A stretch of 64,000 bases of DNA from contig JAIOKI010000020.1 in the NCBI GenBank assembly GCA_028335825.1, positions 248,001 to 312,000 on the forward strand, read 5' to 3'. The translations under genes were made by a program, and so were the position numbers. Below the pieces are notes generated by a model that was given only the letters and a program-made list of their open reading frames with translations, was not told the origin of the DNA and searched no databases. Each line of letters starts with the position of its first letter. The stretch's first letter is position 1. Origin of the DNA: Nosema muscidifuracis. Taxonomy: Eukaryota; Microsporidia; Nosematidae. Below, in pieces: positions 26,791 through 39,250 of this stretch.

Positions 26791-29700
26791 TCATTCACCA
26801 CGTATGCCACCATTAATTTTTTAATTGGCCTCCGTCCTTCTACTTCTATATTACTACCTACTGCAGTCTTGTCATCTCAGACTCTGCGGCGACTTTCCAA
26901 TGTAATCTTGAGTATTTCCATCTGAATGTATGCCTCGATGTTGCTATTTAACTATAGCTCAGTTATGTATGCACGATAGAGTTTTGTTACTATACCGTCC
27001 CAAGCCATAACTGAGGGAATTATACTGAACTAATACTTGTATAGCAAATCAGAGTGTTTGGCCAAAAGATCATATTTATGCTTTTTTCTGTCTCCATGGT
27101 TCGCAAATTATCAAAGTTAGTTTATTCCCACATCTATCATTAGACTTCTTTCCTAAGCGTATGTATATATAAGATTTATTGTACTTTACGTTTATAGCGC
27201 TTTGTATTCGCGAATCAACTCTAATTTCAATATATTTTGATACAATACACTCCTGCACGAAGTGATTTCTAATTTTTTTTATTTTTTGTAAGTTCAAAAT
27301 TCATGCGAAATGAAGGCGAATACACCGTAGCACTTCATTATGTCTTCTCATATAATTATAGGAGAGCATTCTATAATGTTTTTCGCCATATGATCTACTT
27401 TCTTGTGTTCTTAATTACCATATGGGTACATAACATTTTTTTTTCTAGAAAGATGTTTTTATCCTAAAGTGCACATAGTGTCTTTTTTTCTCTAGCATTA
27501 GTATTTTATTTAGTAAGTCGGAGAGCTAAATCTTTTATACTAAAAAGAGGATCTTCTCAGTATCTATATAGTCTCAAATGATTATGTTTTTTCTATATCA
27601 CTATATAGATATTATTTCTGTGCTTCTTCTAAGTCTTATAATGTAAACCCTTTTTCCAGGCTAAACTTCTCTACAAGGAAGGGTCTTATCTATGCTAGAT
27701 GCATATTTTTTTTCTTCTTGCATAATTTCTTTGTTGTTATCTAGCATCAGGTATAGTTGTAATAACATTCTTTCACTCTTATTCTCAATTTTATTTAGAC
27801 TTCTTCTTTGAAAATATAGTCTTTCTATACTGCATGCTATTGGTGGATATGATTTGTTGTAATGATATTTTGAACTATGTCATCTAACTCTCCGAATTCA
27901 TTAGGTTCGACCCTTAGAATGCCTACATTGTAATGTGTGATATAGAATGTTCATACATTGCCTTGAACAAGTTTCTAGAATTTAGCTTTGTCTTACACAG
28001 AGGCTCACATCTTCTCTGAATTTCTTTCCATATATTATCTTTAGTTTCTTCCGTGATTTTACATATAGCATTTTCAAACAATCCTAGTACTTGTATCCTT
28101 CACGTCCGTCTAGTACTATCAGCACACCTTGCAGTATTCGTTGCAGATTTATCATTATTCATTTTAGACATACTAATGTAATAAATCTATTGGTTTCTTC
28201 TATCATTGTATTTATTACTCCATCAGTTGCTAGCAATTTCATGTCATCTATAAATAATAAATGGTTGCAAACAAAGCGCTTCTCTTTTGTGTCGATTCCT
28301 ATTTTTGGGTATACCCCATTCAATTACTTGCTTACATGGTTCATACATAAAACAAAGAGTAACAGAGAAAGACTATTTCCTTGTAAGATTTCTCTCTTTA
28401 CCTGCTTATTTAATACTATCTTATTATTTACTCTTATTTCAAGTGTCCGCCTTTTAGTTATGTTCTTGACAAATTCTTCCATCCATTTTGAAAGCCCTAA
28501 ACTTTTGATGCATTTTAGTAAATAGATGTGAATAACGAAGTCATATGCTTCTTTCATGTCATTCCAAGTCGTCTTTAGTCTATAGTTATGACTTTTGTTT
28601 AACACTATATTTGTAAGCGTTTGTTCTTTCTTCTGAAAGTCCTCATTTGGTTTCTACGATGTTCCAAAGTGCTAATGTTGTACATACACGTAATGGGTCT
28701 AAAATTCTTGCTCGATTTTGGCATACCTTTTGGTATCAGATAAGTTAACCCTTTATAGAACCAATTTTTCTCATACAGACCCTTAAGGCAAATTCTTCTC
28801 GCAATCTTGTACAGTTCTTTATGAATAGCACTCATACCCTTAATGATGAAATTATTAATTCTATCAGAGCCAGATGCTTTTCAGTTGGTTATACATTTAA
28901 TTACTTCAATGAATTCTTCTTCTGATAAAAATACTCTTTCCTAATGCATATTTAGGTCATACTTCAAGACATACTCTTCATACTTCTTTCTCTCTGTCTC
29001 TGGTTCTTCCTTCCACATCATAGACCAAAACTCATTAATCTTTTCTTTCTTGACATCATATTCCTTATCCTCTCCCTGTAGTCTTTATAAAACCGTCGTC
29101 GATACAATTCAAACTTGCTATTTTGCTTTCTAAACACTTTCCTTCGATCGTAGTCTAGTATCTTCTTACTATATATTGCTACGCGATCCTCAGGAAAGCG
29201 TTCATTGAAACTTTATCTTTAGGTTTAGCCAGCGTTAGTTTTTTGTTTTCATATAGATCTTTAGAGTCTTGATTTCTGCTTCAATCACATTCTTGTTGTC
29301 TTCTTGATGTTTAGAGAATAAATTTAGTGAGTTAAAATTGCTTATTTTATTACATATATTTTCTTTCTGCTTAATATTCCTTTTTTCTTTGCTGTAAGTT
29401 CCTAGTAACTTTTTTTTGTACTGCTTGAAGGATCTTTGGTTATATCCTCCATACTTTTTACGGTATTATGTAGTAAAAAACACATTACCAAATTATTTAG
29501 TGACTCTAGTATTTCTACATCTGCTTTTATCAAGCATACCTTCCGTATAATTTCTGCCTTTTAAACTCTTTATCATTCAGTTTAAGCCATGTATTCTTAA
29601 AATGCTTGTCAACTTTACCTTGTCTTGCTAAGTTTTTAACAAAACTTCTCTGGCTATCTCTTCTAGAGTTTTCATTCTCTTACTCTAGTGAGGTTCCTGC

Positions 29701-30115
29701 TTCATTGATGATTTCCTTCTGTGCTCGTTTCTTAATTATTGTTTCAAGTGTTTTGTCGCTAAATTTTTCACAATAAAACTTCATTACTTTTTATCAACTA
29801 CTTCTTGGCATTTGCTTCCATCTGCTCAAGATTGCTTGGAGGGCCTGCACTTCTGATATCACAGCAGATAGTGCTACCAGATTGTTCAAGGATCTTGCAA
29901 CCTCTCTTATTTCCTGGTTGAATTATTGTCTTGCTTGTGTTTTATTTGATTTAGTGGAGCTGCTGTTGTTGTTTTTAAAATTTTCGTTTCATCTCTCTTA
30001 TCTTCTTTTTTACCCTATTATAAATCTTAACAATAATTATTGGTTTATATACATTGAAAATTTGTTCATATTTCGCTTATCTATTTTTATCATGAAATGT
30101 GAATAAAGGCGTGTA
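26790..30115 (-). mobile_element. R4/Dong-like LINE with RLE-type endonuclease remnant (minus strand)
   Basis: This is the best preserved of the left-side LINEs, reading from about 30,115 to 26,790. In order, the N-terminal block holds 'LSRWKQMPRS' near 29,800-29,830, and 'YLIPKGMPKSSKNFRPITCM' at about 28,690-28,760. An RT piece at 28,324-28,605 has 'MKEAYDFVIHIYLLKCIKSL' and 'REILQGNSLSLLLFVLCM', and the FIDD box lies at 28,243-28,254. Further on are 'NKSERMLLQLYLMLDNNK' near 27,740-27,800 and a C-terminal open piece (27,076-27,297) with 'IEIRVDSRIQ...YNK...KLTLI'. That last pattern resembles the PD-(D/E)XK restriction-like endonuclease that R4/R2-group elements carry after the RT. It is degenerate, with many stops, and is a fossil. 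Confidence 0.75.
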
Positions 30116-30479
30116 ATTGTGAACAAATTTAACAATTAACTATGTAATGTTATTATTTTACTTTAAAAAACATAGTTTTTGTTAAATTATAAACCTTTCA
30201 TGATAATTAAAAAAGTTTATTTATAATTTATTTACAAAGATAATGATTTTTCATGCGTTTATTTTTTTGAAAAAAGTCACTCTTATTGATAAATTTCTTT
30301 TGGATGAACAAACAGAAACAAAAGCAAAGTCGCATTTATAGATGATTATATATAAGACATAATAGAACATATTTTAATATAAAAAATATTAAGAAATTTC
30401 TATGCAAATTCTAAAACAAAAGCAATCATTTCAAAAAGGATGTGAATAATAAATGCCAAGTCTTTATTTTTTGATAGAT

Positions 30480-31700
30480 GAATTTTATAACAAAAATGTT
30501 AAAATCTTTTTGAACATCTATGGAGTTGGTTCTGTATAATGGTAAGAATTGTATCAGTTGATAAAGTAAAAACATTTATTTATAGGTAAAAGTTGGATTC
30601 TAATCATTTAATGATATTTTAAATGCAGCTAATTTTGATATTACTGAATTTCATTTACCAAACGACAGAAAATTTCTCTTAAATAGAGAATTGAATAAAA
30701 AAAGATGGTAATTATTTTTTATATAGAATATTTAGGATGGTTCACTAAAATGAGAGACTTTAAAAGTTGTATTGAATGAACTTTTAAGTCTTCTTCAAGT
30801 ATTTTTTAAACACCACCTGCACACTTTGGTCTGTTAGAAAGCAAACAGATTTATTTTTAAATAAGATTTCTAGCAAGAATTCTATTTTATTTATATTTGG
30901 GAGTAAGAAATGATATTACTCTTCAATTGGTCGACCTTATATCAATGCCGTTTGGTTAAAATATAAGAATTATCCATATTCAACACAATGAATAGAGTTT
31001 CCGTTGATCTATCGTTTTCTTTCGAATAAAACTGAATAAACTCATATTAATGTCTTTCATATAATTAAGTCTTTTCTGTTCAATCAGTTAGTAAATTTTT
31101 ATCCAAATACAATACAAATAGATTTCGAAGCAGCTGCCTATAATATAGTAAGAAGATGCTTCGTATTTTCTCAGATCACGGGTCTCTTTTTTCCATTTCG
31201 GACAAGCTATATGAAGACGTGTTCAGGATTTGCAACTTATCTCTTTATACAATCAAAATAAATGTTTTGCAGAGTTGGTACAGATAATCACTAATTTAGA
31301 TCTAGTTATATTTGATGAAGCTTAAAATCACAAGAATTTATCTAATAGTTATGATGAAAAAGTAGAAAGTTTATGTAATTATGTAAAAATAAATTAGCTA
31401 TCAAATACCAGGCCACTATTTAGTAAAAAAATATGAGCTCACCATAGCACTCTTAGTGGTAAAACTAATAATTTTACCGAATGATTCTATCCAAGACTTC
31501 ATAATATAATTATAAAATAACTCCAGTTTTTTTGGAGATTCTATATACTTTTAAAGAAATTCAATTCCGAATGAAGTAAAACTAATAAATCGCTTGCTTG
31601 AGTAAATCCAAAAAAAAATGATTAGAAAGCAATGCTGAGAGGTTATAATGCTTTTATAATGTACTTCTAATTACGTTAGAAAAGTTTTTAGATGGTCTAA
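30480..31700 (+). mobile_element. Mutator-like (MULE) transposase remnant
   Basis: At 31,121-31,185 the plus strand reads 'DFEAAAYNIVRRCFVFSQI', followed by a broken 'FF.F..SY', matching the MULE core 'DFE.A...A....FP...I.GC.FH..QA'. The Asp at 31,121 corresponds to the second acidic catalytic residue. Fragments upstream (about 30,740-31,050) and the 'LVIFDEA'-like piece near 31,300 are consistent with the same domain. The frame is heavily interrupted. Terminal inverted repeats were not found by eye. The 365 bp separating it from the LINE on its left show nothing. Confidence 0.6.
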
Positions 31701-32099
31701 GAAGAGTAATAAAATAATATGTCTAAATATTTTTTATTTGTGCTATTTTTTCCGAAAAATCGGATGTTTTGTTACTTAACCAAAGCTGGACATTATGTAT
31801 CGACGAATAGCTATAAAGGACAAAAATGGAAATAAATATAGAATTCATTGATTTAAGAACATTTTATAATCATTCAGTAAAGTTATAATAATAACTTACG
31901 TGAATTTTTCAGTTAAAAAAGAACGCTAGTAGTGTTGGCATGGATGTAGCACTATGCAGAAAACAAAAAGTTTTATAGATTCCCATGTAATTGGCATCTA
32001 AAATTTTCTTTGACGGAAACAAGATATATTATAAGTGGTAAATTTAAGTTGATTTTATCATAAGACGATAATAAATAAGAAGATCCTCAAATTTTAATA

Positions 32100-34000
32100 A
32101 TAATGAGATTAATAGGTAAATAGAAATATCAGAGAATAAAATTTAAAATTAGTGTAAGATTGACCTCAAAAAAGTAGTTATGGTAGAAATACTTAGTAGA
32201 ATTCATAATAAGAATTAGCTAAGAAAAGAGAGGATCAAAATAAATTAAAAAGCAAAAAGAAAAAATTATAAAATATTTGAGTTTGATAACGATAAAAGAG
32301 TTGAAGTTCTCAAAGGTGTAAAAAAGGGCTATGTTTATAGTTTATCATGAAATACCAATGAATGTAATGTAGAAATTGTAAATCACTATATAAAAAGGTA
32401 TTTTTATTGGCTAGAGATGAATTCTGATGCATATAAGATTATAATGGTATGTGAAAATACTAAAATTTATGGCTGAGAATATTAAAATTGAGGATATTTA
32501 GAGAGTTTAAGAGAGCAATTTAATAAAATTTTAAAAAAAAATATAAGAAGAATAAGGAAATATATCAGAGAGATAATAAAGAATATGCTAGCTTTTAATA
32601 TGAAGCATAAAAAAATAAATAAAGAAAAAAAGTTAGATGCTCTAGTTGCTCTAATCTTGGGAATGAAAGTATTAGAAATTATTATAGATAAAATATACAG
32701 AATAAATTGGAAAATATTAAGGAAGAAAATAGTATTAGCTGAAAAGATATAAAGATATATGAGGCTTAAGAAGATTAAAGAAAGAGTTCAAGATTAGAAA
32801 AATATAGTGTTCTGAACAAAATACGGGTTTGATGTTAGAAGTTATCTTGAAATTTAGACAGATAATTAATAATCAGACAGTAAAAGTGAAATATTAGAAA
32901 ATAGGAAAATCTAATGTTAAAACAGAAGATGGTAAGAAAAGGTCAAAAAATACATCATGAATATATGTAACTACTTTTAAACATAAAAAGGATTTAAAAA
33001 AGTACAATGATATGAATATATACATCCGAATAGAGCAACATTATTAAGAACTAATCAAATCTAACGTATATATACGAATTGTTAGTAATATTTTGACTTT
33101 AAATGATTATAGAAATGATCTTTACGAGTTAGTACACATTATAAATATTGTTATTAATATGCAAAGGTCAAGTTTTCAGTATTATTGATCTTAGAGAAGT
33201 GTTTTATTAAGAGAAAAAAACTGTATTAAAATATGAAAAAAAGTTTTATATGAATACATATCATGGTTATGAGGTTCAAAAACTCAATACAGTTATTCAA
33301 AAAAAATAATGAAAAAATTTTGAACTACTTAAGAGTTAAATATAAATACATATGCATTATAAAGTTTTTTATGGAAAAGTAAACGAGGTATTTTAGAGAA
33401 AAAAACATGAGAATAAAATAAAGAAAGTGAATTTTTGTCAAACTGAGGTCAAGTTTTTAAAAATGATATTGAATAGTGAGAATATGATGCCATCTGAGAA
33501 TAATAAGAACTGAGTCTTAAAGTTACTAAATACTAAAATATAACATAAGTAAGAAATTTTTTGAATGATTCATGGGGCTTATAAAGAACTATGCGAGAAA
33601 GAATAATTTTTGAAAATAAACAAAGAATTTGGATTTATGAAAGAGATATTTAAGAAATAAAGAAAATTAAAGATTGTTAATTATAAGAAAAAGTTTTTAT
33701 TGAGAACTTACGAAAGTAAAATTAGAATAGTTAAGTACCTATTCAACAAAATGATACAAGAAAATGTCTAATTTTGTAATAAGTATCTAAAAAGTTCTTA
33801 CAACTAAACTAAACTTGTAATTAGTTAAAAAATTTACGCTATATTTGAGAAGATAAAGAAATTCGAATGATTTCAAATGATGAAAATTTAAGATTGAAAC
33901 AGATCACGAGATGTTAACAAAAATAAAATGAGCCTGCCAGATTTACATATAATTGAAAATGAATGCATTTTAAGGATCTAAGACTTCACTTTTAAGATGT
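32100..34000 (+). mobile_element. Ty3/gypsy-like LTR retrotransposon fossil (RT and RNase H)
   Basis: Plus-strand fragments include an RT palm remnant near 33,170-33,230, and the palm end and thumb near 33,420-33,640 ('FCQTEVKFLKMILNSENMMP'). The RNase H segment at 33,800-33,920 carries 'KIYAIFEKIKKFE' and a worn 'ETDHEML'-like stretch. Upstream (32.25-32.75 kb) a long lysine-rich region could be the Gag part but is not recognisable. The copy is broken many times and old, with no terminal repeats identified. The 400 bp on its left side hold nothing I can name. Confidence 0.6.
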
Positions 34001-35985
34001 TGATATTGGATAGTTTTAGTAGAATACCTAAAAGATTAATTCTAGTATAAAAATTATAACCAGAGGAGAGCCAATCAAATAACATGAAATTGAAAAAAAA
34101 ACATTTTGAGAAAGTTTAAGACAAAGATTGATAAGGATATATAATTTAATAATACGATATTACGAAGCAAATGTTCATAGAAGAACATGTAGTACACATT
34201 ACGCAATTATTTTGATTATTAACTTCCATATATAATAGAAGATATCAGAAAAAAGATAAAGAAATCTGTATAATGTAATTTTATTACTACGAGCAAACAT
34301 TTAAGTAACTATGTATAGTTTCTTTAGAATATCATATAATATCTTCAAGAATGTGTATTAAATGACAAAAAAGAAAGCAACAATAGCTAATTTACAGCCT
34401 AGAAGGAACTTGTTGATAACGATTTTAATATAGATGTCTCAGAAGTATACTAATTGGATACTCTATTCAGATAATAGCTTATATATTTAATAATCACCTT
34501 GTGTACATTATTGAGTACTATCAAATACAATAGAAGAAATTCATATACAGAAAAAACGAATATTCATATAACAACCTTAAAGTATTTAGATTCAATAAAA
34601 CTATCATGCTTGGAAGCTATAGAGAAAAGTTCTATAATTTAAAAAATCAAGAAAGATTATAAGAACTTTAGAAAAAAATTAATGAGGAAACAGAAAATAA
34701 TTTGAATAAATACATATAAAGATATTTGTAATAGTACAAGACGATTAAAGCTATATGGACTTTTAGATGTGCTATTAGTGTGAAAATACAAAAAATAAGA
34801 ATATAGTAATCATTAAGTGTAGGAATACATATTTGTCTATGGAGTTGAAATAAGAGAAATAGACATAATTATGTAAAGCGATATTAAAATAAATTAAAAT
34901 AAGCAAATTGTTATAGCTATGGCATGAGTTGAAGATAAATCTTTTTTTCAAAAAATTGAGCTACTTGTAATTTTCTCACAATATCCATAAAAATAATAAA
35001 CCAAAGAGATGAAAAGGATAGATTTAATAATAAAAAATAATTTTATAAAAGTATGACAAATAATATTTTGTAAAGGAGCATTTTCTCGAGAGCATTACAC
35101 CGATATATCAGTACGTTATAAGTGTATGAAAAAACCAGAAATATCTTTCTTCGAAAACTAGATAACAATTAAGCTGCGAAAAAGCTAATTATGATCTATT
35201 TGCTAATCATACCTGTTAATTTTTTTTTAAAAAATAAGAATTTTATTACAAGTTTAATTAAATGCCACAATACTGATCTTTTTATGAGTACAATACGATA
35301 ATAATTCCGTACGTGATAACATAGAAAAGAGCAGTAACAAAGTTACAGAATCAGTATGGAGTTTATATTAAATTATACAACTGAATTTAGAATTGTGTAC
35401 AATTTAGAGCACTTATGATAACTTTAGAAAGTCACAGATGAAGCCTAACCTAAACTTAGTAAAAGAAAATTTTTATAATATCCCTTAGTCAGTATAGAGT
35501 CTTTAGGATTTCATAATTAACTGATTTATATATACTTTAAACGAATTGCGGTGCTTTAAAAATTTATATAAGATGGGTAACTTTATGAATAATTAATTTT
35601 TTACAGAAATTGCTTTGGCATTTGTTTTTAAGAAATTTGTTTAGGATATGTTATTGTGTCTAAGTTCTTAATATATTCAAAGATATCTGTTTTATAAGCA
35701 TATTATTTATGTTGCGTATAATTAGTTATTCTCATTAATCGATATTCTTTAACTATATAAATCTTTGTCTAGGTGTGGAAAAAGTATTAAAATTTATCAT
35801 AAATGTTGTGTAACGACTTATAGCCATTAAATATTTATCTATTATTATTTACATTCCTTACTAATTTTACAGAAACAATAAATAATATTGCTTAAATATA
35901 GATTTGAGCTTGGTCCTAATTTTATAAAATCAATAAAGATGTATATCACATAATGGTTATATTTATTTTTTACCATTTCCTAATT
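34000..35985. other. AT-rich DNA with no identified gene
   Basis: There are only short interrupted frames. The left end may contain decayed integrase from the preceding fossil. Nothing else is recognised. Confidence 0.35.
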
Positions 35986-36700
35986 TTGAAAAAAACAAAC
36001 CACATACTCTCAGTAGTTTGTATATATGCATCAGCGTCTGTATCAACAAAAAACTGAATGATTTACAATTTCGTTTCGAAAACCTAAATCAAAACATATT
36101 GTTTTAATGTTTAAATAATCAAGCCGTATGTCTGTTATAATATTTGTAACAAGTGTAATTTTTCTTCGAATTATCTTAGTCAAAATATTTCGCGAACGAT
36201 CTTCAACAATTAGAAAAAAGTATGCTTCTGCCCCATTACTATACGATTCATTGCCCAAACTTGATACTCAATATATTAGCATCTATGATACTTATTTTAA
36301 GCAAATTAGTTTTATCTGTTTCAATTATGAATTCTTCTCTATCAATTTGCTGTGAATTGAAAGTCGGAAACTAATTTATCAAAGCGAAAAATATCTTGTT
36401 ATCATCGATGGTGTAGCATCTAATTCCATGGCCACGAATAAATTTAAACTATCTTTACACCACTCACATAATATAATAAGAATTTATTTTACGCTTAGAT
36501 TTGCATGAAAAAATTGTTTGAGTAAACTGGAATAATTCGAACATTTTTTGTTACGTTTAAGATAACACCAATATTAATATAGGTCATTGATTACTGAAAT
36601 TGGATCTAAATACTTGCTAAACATTAAAATGTTTTGAATTTTATATAATACTCTAAATTCTATCGACATTTTTTTTTCAATACAAGAATTTTTATTTTTC
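35985..36700 (-). mobile_element. Merlin/IS1016-like transposase remnant, copy 2
   Basis: The minus-strand open piece at 36,043-36,258 reads 'AYFFLIVEDRSRNILTKII' and 'DLGFRNEIVNHSVFC'. It continues in another frame at about 36,000-36,050 with 'FVDTDADAYIQTTESMW', including the catalytic Glu. It is clearly the same subfamily as the plus-strand copy at 3.72-4.44 kb: both share DNA around 'gagtatcaagtttgggc' (here 36,250-36,275 in reverse). Frame changes make it non-functional. The N-terminal part to about 36,700 is poorly preserved. Confidence 0.65.
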
Positions 36701-36969
36701 AAAAAGTGTGGAGAGGAGTAAAAAAGAAATTTGACCTTAATTTTTTATCTTTGAAACAAATTATGTACATTTTTCAAGTATTTTTGTTTAATTATATTTT
36801 AACATGAAACCTAAAGTTGTATATCTATATAATATGAGATTACTTAAAAAAGATCAGTCGTATAATTGTGTCTATTGGGCGAAATAATTCAAAAAAATGA
36901 CGAGCTAACATTATGTTGAAAATAAAAATTTATTTTAATTAAATTAAATATCCTAATAAATCTGTCAGA

Positions 36970-37760
36970 TGATTTGTTTAAAATTCAAATTTAAACTTTT
37001 TTAACTTTGCCTCTTTTTAGTTTTATTTCATTGTTAAATAATTCGACTGCTAGTTTGTTTACACAAGATTCGAAGTTTACAAGTTCTCTCTTACGATAAA
37101 CAGTTTTATATATGTAATCTAGTAATGAAAGTCTACTATAAGGCTTGAGATCATCTGTAAATTTGATACTACCTTTTTTATGCTTGCTGCAATTTAAGAA
37201 ATCATCGTATTTGCCTTTTTATTTGTGATACCCAAGCAAAAGTTCAGTAATTCTATCATTCACTTTAACGATACAAAAATCATCAGTCTTATTTCTCGAA
37301 GCCTTTTCTCTATGAGTTTTTAATTTTATAATTGAAAGCAGTTTCATCAATCTTTATCAAAGAGTTACATCTTTATATCTTGTTTTGTAGATTATCATGG
37401 TTCTCAATTATTTTTATAAATTTATTAATAATTTTACTGAAGGTGCGAGGATTATTATAAATTTCTTTATATATTGTTGTCTGTGGTGCATTGAGCGATG
37501 ATTTTTATAAAATGTTAAAATTGAAGAATAGAAAGTTTGAGTCCATAAAAACTATAATTTTTTATACTCAGGCGAGATCTATAATTAGAGCAATTAGTAT
37601 TGCAATATCTCCAGATAATATTTTTCTTTGCCTGTTTATATTTTTATTCATATAAAAAGTCACATCCATAGCATCTTTGAATATTTCTCAAAATTCAAAC
37701 TCTTCGAAAAGTTTTCATTGATTCCATATCCGTCATTCTTGTCATTTCAACTTTTTATTT
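36970..37760 (-). mobile_element. ISXO2-like/Merlin transposase remnant of a second subfamily
   Basis: Reading from 37,760 downwards, the minus strand shows an N-terminal segment with 'IIWRYCNTNCSNYRSRLSI' near 37,560-37,620, in zinc-ribbon-like context. Then come 'SLIKIDETAFNYKIKNS' near 37,320-37,370 (catalytic Asp in IDE) and 'IKFTDDLKPYSRLSLLDYIY' near 37,110-37,170 (second Asp). The end has 'FNNEIKLKRGKVKK' near 36,990-37,040, where the final Glu/Asn region is expected. The motif wording differs from the neighbouring copy, so it is a separate subfamily. A few stops and shifts break it, but it is less worn than most elements here. Confidence 0.65.
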
Positions 37761-37929
37761 AATTAAGTTCATTTTACAGAAAAATGAAAATATTATCTCG
37801 CTTAATATGTTTAATAATGCAGCAAATCTAAACGAATAGTTTTATATATAATAAATATAAGACTACGAAAAAGGAAAGGGTATGAAAAATAACATGGCAA
37901 TTTTTAATTGTTAATCAGGATGATCCTAT

Positions 37930-39250
37930 AGAGATTTAAAGGGGAAGAGAACAATATTGAAGAATATAATGTTTTAAATAGTAATAGGAAGAACTCGAAA
38001 GATATATAAATACGTATGAAGAGTATTTCTTGAATTACGAAACAAATATGTGGCAGAGGATTGTGTTTCTCACTTAAGAAGAATTTAAAATATAATCCAA
38101 TAGTTATCAAGCTGGAAAGCAGTAGACTTTGATAAAATAAATAACTATTTTTATATAAAAATATAAAGGATCACAAGAAAAAATTTCGTGGAAGAGTCTC
38201 AAGAAGAAAATTAGTTCTACAAAGATTTAACTTGCCTGATACCAAAATGAAAACTAAGAACAGGAAAAATTCTTTGGAAGATGATGTATTTTTGCTGCTA
38301 TGTTTGTGCTATGCATTGATTCTTTGAGCAAAAAGATGAATTGAATAAACCCTAAGATAGGAGTTGAAACAGTATTATGTCTATTTTTGTGCATTCACTT
38401 ATTATTTTATAGACCGCCTGAAACCACTATCTAGAAATAATGATATAGTAAAAGAGACTAGACGATTATCTAAAGTAGTAGTGTTAGAAATGAATATATA
38501 AAAATCTGCGACAAATACTGAGGTGTGTGTTAAAAGTGATAAATTTAGACTGGCATATGGGATATTAATTTATTTTACTAATTGATAACCCCATAAAAAA
38601 AAACTACAGAAGAAACGAGAATTTTAATATGGCAAAAAATTTAGAAAAAAAAGGAGATTCTGTGTAAAATAAAATTAAACGCCAAAAATATGTTTAAATC
38701 AATTCACGTCTGATTTTAGAAATAAAATCTAATTAAGTTTTAGAACTATATGACAAGATTCTAAGTATAATTACAGAAAGCCATATCACTAAAATCTTGA
38801 ATGTAAAAAATCATTTTCCGAGAAAGGAGCTGTTCCGTTGATTAACTAGTATTAAGCATAAAACGAAAGAATGCTATTATTACTATATCAGACGTTAGAT
38901 AACAACATAGAGCTTATTATAAAGATCGAGAAAGAATATAATACGCAATTATCACGAATAAAACCTCATTATTAAGAAGTATAAATAGAAAAAGAGTTCA
39001 CCTTAAATAATTTAGAAGAAGTACAGAAAGTAAGTAGATATACTAGAAAAAGAAGTTGAAATAATAGAAATAGCAAGATTAGATAATTTTTGAACAGTAG
39101 AGATAGAAAATAAATATAATATTACCTGATAGCTAACCACTCTGCTTTTTTGTAAAAGTATATATCTAAACAAATCTGTTTGTAATAACGTGGAGAGCGC
39201 ATTGGGACAAACTTTCACCGCAAATATAGAACTGAACTAAAGATATAATT
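37930..39250 (+). mobile_element. R4/Dong-like LINE remnant, plus strand
   Basis: The plus strand has 'WQRIVFLT' near 38,050-38,075 and a block like 'LP.WKA..D.I' near 38,110-38,150. 'FVLCIDSLSKK' at 38,303-38,335 is equivalent to 'FVLCMNHVSK' in the copy at 28.3 kb. 'LEMNI' and 'SATNTEVC' at 38,487-38,528 are equivalent to 'LEINVEKSATN' near 24.2 kb. The FIDD box lying between these blocks is lost. It is the same family as the other left-side LINEs, with internal deletions and many stops. Confidence 0.6.

Noticed and set aside
28091-28525. Plus-strand 144-codon open frame, one of the longest on the left side
   Set aside because: It is antisense to the LINE reverse transcriptase, where the minus strand shows the FIDD box and 'QGNSLSLLLFVLCM'. 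It is a shadow frame.
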